From Candidatus Pacearchaeota archaeon (GTDB lineage Archaea > Nanoarchaeota > Nanoarchaeia > Pacearchaeales > GW2011-AR1): DNA of 6,074 nucleotides. How positions within the stretch are numbered: the stretch's first letter is position 1; every line of letters starts with the position of its first letter. This document shows, one piece after another, positions 1-4,166 of this stretch. The position numbers and the translations under genes were made by a program. Where the stretch lies: contig NZER01000354.1 in NCBI GenBank assembly GCA_002690445.1, positions 1 to 6,074 of the forward strand. The letters run 5' to 3'. The notes beneath the pieces were generated by a model. The model made no database searches and was not told the origin of the DNA. It saw nothing but the letters and a program-made list of their open reading frames with translations.

Positions 1-500
1 GTAAGCTGATGGCAAATCCATCACGCCGCGCCACAGAGGAACTTTATCGGTTCTTGGAGCATAAGAATATGCCCATTACGCCCGAAGGCAACTTCCTTGC
101 TTACAAAGGCGTGAACAACGACTTTATGGACTTTTACAGTCGTAAATTCGATAACTCGGTTGGACAAACCTTGAGCATGATTCGCAACGGTGTTTGCGAT
201 GATGCCAACATGGGTTGCTCAAGCGGATTTCACGCTGGTAGTTACGAGTATGCCAAGGGTTATGCCTCTAACGGTGGCAATCTAATGATTGTGGAAATTG
301 ACCCATCTGATGTGGTCAGTGTGCCGCATGATTGCGATTGCCAGAAGTTGCGTACAGCCGAATATAAGGTTGTAGGACACATGGAGAGCATCGACGCTCC
401 CCCTCTGGACGATGGTATCAACTACGACTACTCCGATGAGGAGAATGAGGCATACGCCGCTGGTTACGCCCAAGCCCAAGAGGACTCGGACAACTACTAG
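1..500 (+). CDS. rIIB-like phage protein (5' partial)
   Basis: The frame is open to the left edge; the first ATG is at 9, but two in-frame sense codons (K, L) precede it and no ribosome binding site is visible, so that ATG is probably internal and the protein starts outside the window. Numbered from that ATG, the visible part is 163 residues. It carries the pattern I associate with the C-terminal domain of RIIB-like phage proteins: NPSRRATEELYRFLEH (3-18), PITPEGNFLAYKGV (22-35), NSVGQ (49-53), CSSGFHAGSYEYAKGY (70-85), LMIVEIDPSDVVSVP (92-106) and a final EYKVVG (118-123), then an acidic tail rich in D, E, Y and A. In T4, RIIB acts with RIIA at the host membrane in resistance to prophage-encoded exclusion; the biochemistry of this domain in other phages is not settled. 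An rIIA partner, if present, would lie outside the window. The family call rests on recalled motifs, not a search. Confidence 0.75.
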   Translation, partial: KLMANPSRRATEELYRFLEHKNMPITPEGNFLAYKGVNNDFMDFYSRKFDNSVGQTLSMIRNGVCDDANMGCSSGFHAGSYEYAKGYASNGGNLMIVEIDPSDVVSVPHDCDCQKLRTAEYKVVGHMESIDAPPLDDGINYDYSDEENEAYAAGYAQAQEDSDNY

Positions 501-509
501 AGGCTCAAG

Positions 510-549
510 GGGAGTGGGGATTAAACCTCACTCCCTCTTTCTAATTTTA
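510..549 (+). terminator. Rho-independent terminator after the rIIB-like gene
   Basis: A 10-bp stem pairs GGGAGTGGGG (510-519) with CCTCACTCCC (526-535), containing one G-U pair and a six-base ATTAAA loop. A T-rich tract (TCTTTCTAATTTT) follows. It starts nine bases after the rIIB-like stop codon and would end that transcript. Confidence 0.85.
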
Positions 550-614
550 TTAATTAAAATTGCAGCAAATTAACTGAACTTCATACCTAATACATATAAA
601 AAAGGAACCTACTT

Positions 615-743
615 ATGATACAATTACAACCTTATACATATAGCTTAACATATAGTGACCCTTTTACTGGTATTATTGATTATTTATTTCATTTATTTGA
701 AAGACAAGTCAGACGGAGAAGATGGAAGCGGAGGTTTCTTTGA
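615..743 (+). CDS. Small AT-rich ORF, 42 aa, unknown
   Basis: ATG at 615 follows AAAGGAA at 601-607 with 8 nt between AGGA and the start, a good Shine-Dalgarno arrangement, and TATAAA at 595-600 is a possible -10 box. The product begins MIQLQPYTYSLTYSD, has a hydrophobic/aromatic middle and ends in a very basic stretch (RQVRRRRWKRRFL). That basic end is read from bases which, in another frame, encode an SSB-like acidic tail ending at 762. So the 3' part of this ORF may be an accidental out-of-frame reading of older coding sequence. No family is recognised. It could be a real small protein created by an insertion, or a non-functional ORF with a fortuitous ribosome binding site. Confidence 0.4.
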   Translation: MIQLQPYTYSLTYSDPFTGIIDYLFHLFERQVRRRRWKRRFL

Positions 744-762
744 CGATAATCTACCTTTCTAG
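700..762 (+). pseudogene. Remnant of an SSB-type C-terminal tail (last ~21 codons)
   Basis: In the frame ending at TAG 760-762 the sequence reads KDKSDGEDGSGGFFDDNLPF. A glycine-rich acidic linker ending in a D-D-x-[hydrophobic]-P-F tip is the hallmark of bacterial-type single-stranded-DNA-binding proteins; this tip recruits partners such as RecO, PriA or exonuclease I. The DNA-binding OB fold that should precede it is absent: upstream of about 700 the sequence becomes AT-rich, and the frame closes at TAA 646. The stop codon abuts a strong terminator, as expected for the true 3' end of a gene. The simplest reading is an ssb gene whose body was lost or replaced. Alternatively GTG at 655 starts a 35-aa peptide with a hydrophobic helix (TLLLVLLIIYFIYL) carrying this tail, but no ribosome binding site supports it. 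Confidence 0.5.
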
Positions 763-782
763 GGGGCTTTTGCCCCCTTTTT
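761..782 (+). terminator. Strong Rho-independent terminator
   Basis: AGGGGGC (761-767) pairs perfectly with GCCCCCT (772-778) around a TTTT loop, followed by further Ts to 782. It overlaps the last two bases of the TAG stop of the SSB-tail frame. Confidence 0.9.
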
Positions 783-1018
783 CTACACTTTCCCCCACTT
801 TTACCCACTACAACTTCAAAGAATAAACAACTTCAAATATAGCCTAGTACCAAATATAGTAGAATAGAATAGCAAAGAGAATAAAGGTATTACTTTTTGT
901 CATTTATTTTATGGGTATGGCACATTTATATTTATTTCAAATATATTAATTATTTTATTCTATTAATATAAGCATCGGGGCTAAATCAGTTATCATATAT
1001 TGGAGTGTATTTACTAAC
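783..1018. other. AT-rich intergenic stretch with AAATATAG motifs
   Basis: No gene longer than about a dozen codons is supported here. The stretch holds two exact AAATATAG octamers (835-842 and 852-859, 17 bp apart), the first preceded by two CAACTTC words (811-817 and 829-835) that resemble the TTGACTTC boxes seen later in the window, and a short AGAATAG-type duplication near 860-875. The rest is low-complexity A+T, probably the untranslated lead-in to the metallopeptidase gene. Confidence 0.5.
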
Positions 1019-1270
1019 ATGGCTAACTACCATAAAATTAAAGTAATTGATAAGAAATTAGGTAGACAAAAGGCAGTAGGTCAAGCATATTCTGATGCAA
1101 AAGTAATTGAGATAGACCCAAGACAAAGAAGTAAAGCATATTTAGATACTTTAATACATGAGATGCTTCATGTCTATAATCCAGAGTGGTCAGAAAACAA
1201 AGTTACTAAAACTGCAAATGAAATGACTGATATTATCTGGAAAAAAAATTATAGAAGAATTAAAAGATAA
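1019..1270 (+). CDS. Small HExxH phage metallopeptidase-like protein, 83 aa
   Basis: The protein is a minimal zincin-like domain. Residues 28-34 (KVIEIDP) form a likely edge strand, followed by a helix carrying the zinc-binding motif HEMLH at 47-51 inside LDTLIHEMLH, and a C-terminal IIWKKNYRRIK. Small phage proteins of this shape (IDxRQ...LDTLIHExLH...W..GYRR) are a recurring uncharacterised family related to the SprT/ImmA-type metallopeptidase fold. H47, E48 and H51 would be two zinc ligands and the catalytic acid; a third ligand is uncertain (E56, E59 and E68 are candidates). The start ATG is preceded by GGAG at 1002-1005, 13 nt upstream, which is rather far; no leaderless-type promoter fits. 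Composition is strongly AT-rich, unlike the RuvB-like gene. The substrate is unknown. Confidence 0.8.
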   Translation: MANYHKIKVIDKKLGRQKAVGQAYSDAKVIEIDPRQRSKAYLDTLIHEMLHVYNPEWSENKVTKTANEMTDIIWKKNYRRIKR

Positions 1271-1564
1271 TTTAGCGGCTAATTAAAATTAATTAATTTA
1301 TTAAAATTGACTTCAAAGAATCTGACCCCTAAATATAGCTAATGAGGTTCGAACAGTGTGACTTGTAAATATAGTAAAATTGACTTCGAACATTTTGGCC
1401 CCGAAATATAGAGTCCCTAAATATAGCCCCGATTTCCGGCCCGATGTCAAGCACTTTTTTTGGCGCGAAAGAAAGTGATTTAGATAATTTTTCCTAATTA
1501 TTTTGATTTATTTTGAATTTTAATTAAATTTAATGAATTATTTTGTCAGTGTATATTAATATAG
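1271..1564. other. AT-rich intergenic region with promoter-like repeats
   Basis: About 290 bp without a convincing gene. It contains four AAATATAG octamers (1331, 1367, 1404, 1419), two of them 16 nt downstream of TTGACTTC (1307-1314 and 1380-1387). At 1445-1459 a TGTCAAGC half-site followed by a T run resembles the right arm of the 58-bp palindromic elements elsewhere in the window. The remainder (1485-1560) is simple A+T sequence. Confidence 0.5.
1307..1426 (+). repeat. Cluster of TTGACTTC-N16-AAATATAG units
   Basis: TTGACTTC at 1307-1314 and 1380-1387 are each followed after exactly 16 nt by AAATATAG (1331-1338 and 1404-1411), with CCCC just before the octamer in both. Two more AAATATAG copies lie at 1367-1374 and 1419-1426. 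The spacing equals that of a -35/-10 pair if AAATAT acts as a weak -10, so these may be repeated promoters, though they head no long gene. Confidence 0.55.
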
Positions 1565-1593
1565 TTGACTTTATTGTGGAAACACTTCAATAT
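1565..1593 (+). promoter_or_regulatory. Candidate leaderless promoter for the gene at 1601
   Basis: TTGACT (1565-1570), a 17-nt spacer, then CAATAT (1588-1593) with 7 nt to the ATG at 1601. The -10 is weak, but the geometry matches the stronger promoters at 1855, 2161 and 5870. CAATATAG also resembles the AAATATAG repeats nearby. Confidence 0.45.
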
Positions 1594-1600
1594 AGGGAAG

Positions 1601-1822
1601 ATGACAGCTAAAAAAAAGATAATTAAATTAGATGGCGAAGGTATACGCCTTGCACAGCGTTATGAGATGGCATGGCACAAGTTATTTTATGCGTGTGGTA
1701 GATGGAAGCAAGCAACAATCATCGAGGAGCCACATGGTCGTCACGCAAATGAGTTTGCTAAAGAAGTAAGAAGACTAGCAGAGAGTGAAGCAGAAATAGA
1801 AGTAAGTGGGAAGATGTATTAG
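1601..1822 (+). CDS. Hypothetical protein, 73 aa
   Basis: No family is recognised. The product begins MTAKKKIIKLDGEGIRLAQ and is mostly charged and helical in character, with a central aromatic/cysteine patch (YEMAWHKLFYACGRW) and an acidic second half ending SGKMY. The frame stays open upstream to TTG 1565, but that TTG belongs to the -35 box, and ATG 1601 is the natural start. GGGAAG directly before it is too close for a standard ribosome binding site, whereas the upstream TTGACT/CAATAT pair would start transcription at or beside the ATG. The composition is AT-leaning. It is a single cytoplasmic domain with no signal peptide or membrane segment. Confidence 0.65.
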   Translation: MTAKKKIIKLDGEGIRLAQRYEMAWHKLFYACGRWKQATIIEEPHGRHANEFAKEVRRLAESEAEIEVSGKMY

Positions 1823-1825
1823 CCC

Positions 1826-1852
1826 ATTTTATTAATTTTATTAATTTTATTT
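1826..1852 (+). repeat. Three-unit 9-bp A+T tandem repeat (UP-element-like)
   Basis: ATTTTATTA at 1826-1834 and 1835-1843, then ATTTTATTT at 1844-1852. It ends two bases before the -35 hexamer at 1855, where an A+T-rich UP element contacting the RNA polymerase alpha subunit would be expected to boost the promoter. Confidence 0.55.
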
Positions 1853-1854
1853 AC

Positions 1855-1883
1855 TTGACTTCATTTCGGAAACCGTTTATACT
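1855..1883 (+). promoter_or_regulatory. Sigma70-type promoter, leaderless, for the gene at 1893
   Basis: TTGACT (1855-1860), a 17-nt spacer, TATACT (1878-1883). Transcription should start near 1889-1891, leaving at most a few bases before ATG 1893; no Shine-Dalgarno sequence could fit. A three-unit A+T repeat abuts the -35. Confidence 0.8.
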
Positions 1884-1892
1884 GGTTAAAGA

Positions 1893-2174
1893 ATGAGCGA
1901 GAAAAAGAAACGCAAGTCGGGTGCAGGACGTAAGAAGGGAAGCGTGAGCTTCTGCCTAGTACCACTAACTGAACTAAATTCAAAATTACCTACTGGCGCG
2001 ATTATCCTAGTGAGTAGGAAGTTTGCCGAATCTATGGGCATCGAAGGACAACCCGTTGTGTCCACTCCTAATATGATAATGCCAATGGTAACTGCTACCA
2101 AGGCGAACGCAGTCCAAGTCACTAATCTTAATGACGAGGAAACTGCGCCCGAATTGAGTGTTGACAACTGGTAG
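1893..2174 (+). CDS. Hypothetical phage protein, 93 aa, basic GAGRKKGS N-terminus
   Basis: The protein starts with a highly basic segment (EKKKRKSGAGRKKGS, residues 3-17). GxGRxKGS is an AT-hook-like turn often seen at the N-terminus of DNA-binding phage proteins. A hydrophobic beta-rich core follows (SFCLVPLTELNSKLPTGAII and LVSRKFAESMGI), then a methionine/proline-rich stretch and an acidic tail (LNDEETAPELSVDNW). I do not recognise the family; nucleic-acid binding is an inference from the basic head. The ATG at 1893 sits 9 nt after a TATACT -10, so translation probably begins on a leaderless mRNA. Its last codons contain the -35 box of the RuvB-like gene downstream, coupling the two genes physically. 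Confidence 0.75.
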   Translation: MSEKKKRKSGAGRKKGSVSFCLVPLTELNSKLPTGAIILVSRKFAESMGIEGQPVVSTPNMIMPMVTATKANAVQVTNLNDEETAPELSVDNW

Positions 2175-2189
2175 GAAATCCCCTATACT
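2161..2189 (+). promoter_or_regulatory. Near-consensus sigma70 promoter, leaderless, for the RuvB-like gene
   Basis: A perfect TTGACA (2161-2166), 17-nt spacer and TATACT (2184-2189). The -35 lies inside the last codons of the previous gene. The expected +1 is 2196-2198, at the ATG at 2198, and no ribosome binding site precedes that ATG. Confidence 0.85.
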
Positions 2190-2197
2190 TAAAACTG

Positions 2198-3172
2198 ATG
2201 ACTGAAGAAACCTACTTCCCTAATATCATTGGACAGAATACTGTCAAAAAAGCACTTGGCTTTTACATTGATGGATACCAGACAACTGGAGTGATTCCAC
2301 ACCTCATGTTTACTGCGCCTCGCGGATGCGGTAAGACTACGATGGCAACGGCAATGGCAAAGAACCTTACTAAAGACGGTTCTATCAAGCCTCTCATTAC
2401 CCTTAACTGTTCCACCATCAAATCGTTGAAGCAGTTTTTCAATATGATTGTGATACCGCACATGGTTGATACAGACGCAACCGTGCTGTTTGATGAATGT
2501 TCTGAATTACCGAAGGACGTTACGATGGCACTCTTGACCATCACCAACCCGAACCCAAACAACCGCAATGACTTCTCCTATGAGGATTACAATGTGACGT
2601 TTGATTACAGTCGTTTGAGTTTCATGTTTGCCACCACCGAAGGTCAGAGCATCTTTCATGCGTTGATGGACAGGATGGAGCGCATCGACTTGGAAGAATA
2701 TCAGTTAGATGAACTGGGCAAGATTGTGATGCTGGGCCTTGAGGGATATACCGTCGAGGATAAGACGTTGGAGAATCTCTCTACCGTTCTCCGTGGTAAT
2801 GCCCGTGCGGGACAGAAGATGGCAACCAAGATTCGCCTCTACTGTAACTCCAAGGGTCGCACTCATTTTAATAAAGATGATTGGGATGAACTGCGGGATA
2901 AACTCGGCATCCTACCTTTGGGCCTTTCCGTACAGGAGTTAAACCTCATGCGCTACATGGCTCGAAAGAAGGCAACTCGCCTTACAGAACTCGCGGCAAT
3001 CACTGGTCTTTCTAAAGGAGCAATCCAAAAGGACTACGAGATGTACCTGTCCAAGATGGGCCTAATGGAGATTCAACCGGAGGGTCGCTCCCTCACAACG
3101 AAGGGATTGGAATACCTCAATGAGCTTGACGGAGTTAAAAAAGACAAGTCAGACAAGGCTAGTAAGAAATAA
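2198..3172 (+). CDS. RuvB-like AAA+ ATPase (Holliday junction branch-migration type)
   Basis: A 324-aa AAA+ protein with the domain order of bacterial RuvB: IIGQ (10-13), Walker A APRGCGKT (40-47, with A replacing the usual first G), Walker B VLFDE (96-100), a sensor-1 region FATTEG (144-149), a candidate arginine finger R159 in LMDRMERIDLEEYQLDEL, sensor 2 around R203 in LRGNARAGQKMATK, then a C-terminal winged helix (about 235-312) with RuvB-like LPLGLSVQELNLMRYM. RuvB drives branch migration of Holliday junctions as a hexamer on RuvA; here the phage version could handle recombination intermediates during replication. No RuvA or RuvC is visible. It is close to the bacterial length, with a lysine-rich tail (KKDKSDKASKK). 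The start is set by a near-consensus promoter 8 nt upstream, implying a leaderless message. A clamp-loader-like role is possible, but the winged helix favours RuvB. Confidence 0.88.
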   Translation: MTEETYFPNIIGQNTVKKALGFYIDGYQTTGVIPHLMFTAPRGCGKTTMATAMAKNLTKDGSIKPLITLNCSTIKSLKQFFNMIVIPHMVDTDATVLFDECSELPKDVTMALLTITNPNPNNRNDFSYEDYNVTFDYSRLSFMFATTEGQSIFHALMDRMERIDLEEYQLDELGKIVMLGLEGYTVEDKTLENLSTVLRGNARAGQKMATKIRLYCNSKGRTHFNKDDWDELRDKLGILPLGLSVQELNLMRYMARKKATRLTELAAITGLSKGAIQKDYEMYLSKMGLMEIQPEGRSLTTKGLEYLNELDGVKKDKSDKASKK

Positions 3173-3200
3173 ATATAAGATAGATGATGAGCCTTATCAA

Positions 3201-3422
3201 ATGTCAGAGTACGAATGGCGCGGCACATTAAATGAATCTGAATTATTCTTAATTATTAAATACAACCTTGGTGCTTGGAAAGTAAAATATGCTGAAACAG
3301 AATATGACCTAAATAATGTTAGTTATATATATGTAGCACAAGAACAAAAGCCAATGGAGGCGTTATTAAATAAAAATGAATTAGATATAAATAAGCTTTT
3401 AACTTTTATACAATGGAAATAA
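3201..3422 (+). CDS. Hypothetical protein, 73 aa, AT-rich
   Basis: The reading frame is open from within the RuvB-like gene (ATG 3120), but that upstream part overlaps RuvB coding sequence. The ATG at 3201 (MSEYEWRGTLNESEL) is the first after that gene ends and is the chosen start; no clear ribosome binding site or leaderless promoter defines it. The product is rich in Y, N, E and K, with alternating hydrophobic strands (FLIIKYNLGAWKVKYAETEY, YIYVAQEQ) and a helical C-terminus ending TFIQWK, suggesting a small beta-rich fold. I do not recognise it. Its A+T bias matches the 1019 gene rather than the RuvB-like gene just before it, suggesting separate origin. Confidence 0.55.
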   Translation: MSEYEWRGTLNESELFLIIKYNLGAWKVKYAETEYDLNNVSYIYVAQEQKPMEALLNKNELDINKLLTFIQWK

Positions 3423-3434
3423 ATAAAAATAAAC

Positions 3435-3463
3435 TTGAATTTAGTCTGGAAGTAGGCTAATAT
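3435..3463 (+). promoter_or_regulatory. Sigma70-type promoter ahead of a short terminated unit
   Basis: TTGAAT (3435-3440), 17-nt spacer, TAATAT (3458-3463), giving a start near 3470. A terminator follows only about 40 nt beyond that start, so the unit would make a short RNA. Confidence 0.6.
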
Positions 3464-3469
3464 GTAAAT

Positions 3470-3542
3470 AGTGGATGCAATGTCCACAGTTCGTTCATCA
3501 TCATCGAATCCCTCTCGTGTTAAAACGGGGGGGGTTTTTTTT
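3470..3542 (+). ncRNA. Candidate small RNA, ~73 nt
   Basis: The predicted transcript runs from the promoter at 3435-3463 to the terminator ending at 3542. It would begin with a small hairpin (GTGGA 3471-3475 with TCCAC 3483-3487), continue through an unpaired stretch rich in TTC and ATC (about 3488-3509), and end in the terminator hairpin with a U8 tail. That is the usual plan of a bacterial or phage regulatory sRNA. A GTG at 3471 opens a 34-codon frame, but it reads through the terminator and looks non-coding. No known RNA family is recognised. Confidence 0.45.
3510..3542 (+). terminator. Rho-independent terminator
   Basis: CCCTCTCGT (3510-3518) pairs with ACGGGGGGG (3525-3533), including two G-U pairs, around a GTTAAA loop, followed by eight Ts (3535-3542). 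It ends the short RNA unit and any readthrough from the gene at 3201. Confidence 0.85.
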
Positions 3543-3701
3543 GTATTTACCTTCATGGAGTGTAATAATAAATAAGCCTTGCTGCATAGTGGCAAGCTCA
3601 ACAGGTTATGTTTATAAATAAGGTTATAAAATAAGCTCATTAAATATGAGTCTGAAATATAGTTAAAAAGAAACTGGCCAGATTATGAGGTAAGGTATTA
3701 A

Positions 3702-3752
3702 TTGAGATTGATTCTCAACGTGACCGCCTTGTCTAGATGAGACTGGCTCTCA
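3702..3752 (+). repeat. Two dyad repeats, 35 bp apart
   Basis: TTGAGA-TTGAT-TCTCAA (3702-3718) and TGAGA-CTGGC-TCTCA (3738-3752) each form a short hairpin or dyad. They share 13 of 16 bases over TGAGAYTGRYTCTCAA. They sit on nearly the same helical face spacing (35 bp, about 3.3 turns), as paired operator sites might. Confidence 0.6.
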
Positions 3753-3760
3753 AAACCTAG

Positions 3761-3859
3761 CCGATCATTTTTGATTGACAAACTTTTTTGTCGATCACAA
3801 TTTCCACTTTTTGATTGACAAATTTTTTTGCCGATCATTTGTGAGCGACAAACTTTTTT
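3761..3859 (+). repeat. Three direct repeats with internal dyads (iteron-like)
   Basis: The 30-bp unit at 3768-3797 recurs at 3808-3837 with 28 of 30 identical bases. A third copy (3831-3859) matches 3761-3789 at 26 of 29. The core is CGATCA, then GATTGACAAA, a T run and TTTGTCGATC, so unit 1 can fold into an 11-bp hairpin (3772-3797) with one G-T pair. The T runs lie inside the units rather than after them, so they are not simple terminators. Confidence 0.75.
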
Positions 3860-3862
3860 CAT

Positions 3863-3920
3863 TTTATGCTTGACACCGCCGGGACCGGTCCCGCGAGATG
3901 TCAAGCTTTTTTTATTCACA
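3863..3920 (+). repeat. 58-bp palindromic element, copy 1
   Basis: Copy 1 of a two-copy element. An outer inverted pair GCTTGACA (3868-3875) and TGTCAAGC (3899-3906) encloses a perfect 14-bp palindrome CGGGACCGGTCCCG (3880-3893). Seven Ts follow (3907-3913), and TTATTCACA (3912-3920), which fits the DnaA-box consensus TTWTNCACA. It could act as an intrinsic terminator, since the hairpin is followed by Ts, or as a protein-binding site. It lies at the end of the repeat array. Confidence 0.8.
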
Positions 3921-4048
3921 GCCCGTGCGAATTTCTTAAAAAGGGGCGATTTCTCCGATGTGAAATTCCCTCTATACAAGAAACTATTTGATGCCTGACC
4001 CTACAAAAACAGGTATATCGTCCAAAACAATTACCCTATATAAACGCA

Positions 4049-4067
4049 TTTAATTAGCCTAATTAAA
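4049..4067 (+). promoter_or_regulatory. 19-bp perfect palindrome, candidate operator
   Basis: TTTAATTAG-C-CTAATTAAA is a perfect inverted repeat around one central base, 28 bp upstream of the -35 of the DUF932 promoter. It fits a binding site for a dimeric regulator. Confidence 0.45.
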
Positions 4068-4084
4068 AAAGATGCTAGTTATGT

Positions 4085-4095
4085 GCATTTAATGC
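4085..4095 (+). promoter_or_regulatory. Palindrome GCATTTAATGC abutting the -35
   Basis: An 11-bp perfect inverted repeat (GCATT-T-AATGC) ends exactly one base before the -35 hexamer at 4096. This position suits an activator or repressor of the DUF932 gene. Confidence 0.4.
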
Positions 4096-4124
4096 TTGCA
4101 AGTGATTCGGATATGCTGTAAGAT
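4096..4124 (+). promoter_or_regulatory. Sigma70-type promoter of the DUF932 gene (with leader)
   Basis: TTGCAA (4096-4101), 17-nt spacer, TAAGAT (4119-4124). A start near 4131 leaves a leader of about 36 nt carrying AAAGGA (4151-4156), 10 nt before ATG 4167. Unlike its neighbours this gene is therefore initiated by a conventional ribosome binding site. Confidence 0.65.
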
Positions 4125-4166
4125 TATAACAGTGAAGGAAACAACGAACAAAAGGAATCCAAGCTT

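Larger units (their letters stand above)
3543..4095. other. Non-coding, repeat-rich region; candidate replication origin or control region
   Basis: About 550 bp with no supportable gene on either strand. In order it holds an AAATATAG (3655-3662), two dyads 35 bp apart (3702-3752), three copies of a hairpin-forming repeat (3761-3859), a 58-bp palindromic element (3863-3920) containing a DnaA-box-like TTATTCACA, an imperfect long inverted pair GAATTTC/GAAATTC (about 3929-3966), and a 19-bp perfect palindrome (4049-4067). Iteron-like repeats, dyads, A+T-rich flanks and a DnaA-like box together resemble phage or plasmid origins, but nothing here proves origin function. Confidence 0.45.

Noticed and set aside
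1341..1360. GGTTCGAAC resembling a tRNA T-loop
   Set aside because: No matching T stem, anticodon arm or acceptor stem can be built around it; no tRNA gene was found anywhere in the window.
1886..2568. Open frames on the - strand opposite the 93-aa gene and the RuvB-like gene
   Set aside because: They mirror well-supported + strand genes, have no family resemblance, and no start signals of their own.
3120..3200. Upstream extension of the gene at 3201 to ATG 3120
   Set aside because: This part lies inside the RuvB-like coding sequence in another frame and is best explained as an accidental open stretch.
3323..3640. A 105-codon - strand frame across the small-RNA terminator
   Set aside because: It runs through a strong terminator hairpin and opposite the gene at 3201; the composition is that of translated AT-rich non-coding DNA.
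3761..3862. Reading the repeat array as a CRISPR
   Set aside because: The units overlap or are separated by only about 10 bp, with no uniform unique spacers.
3868..3900. TTGACA inside the 58-bp element as a promoter -35
   Set aside because: No acceptable -10 hexamer occurs 15-19 nt downstream in either copy; the bases form the arm of an inverted repeat instead.
3698..3979. A 93-codon - strand frame in the repeat-rich region
   Set aside because: Its product is low-complexity and is made from the direct repeats and the palindrome; no promoter or ribosome binding site is seen.
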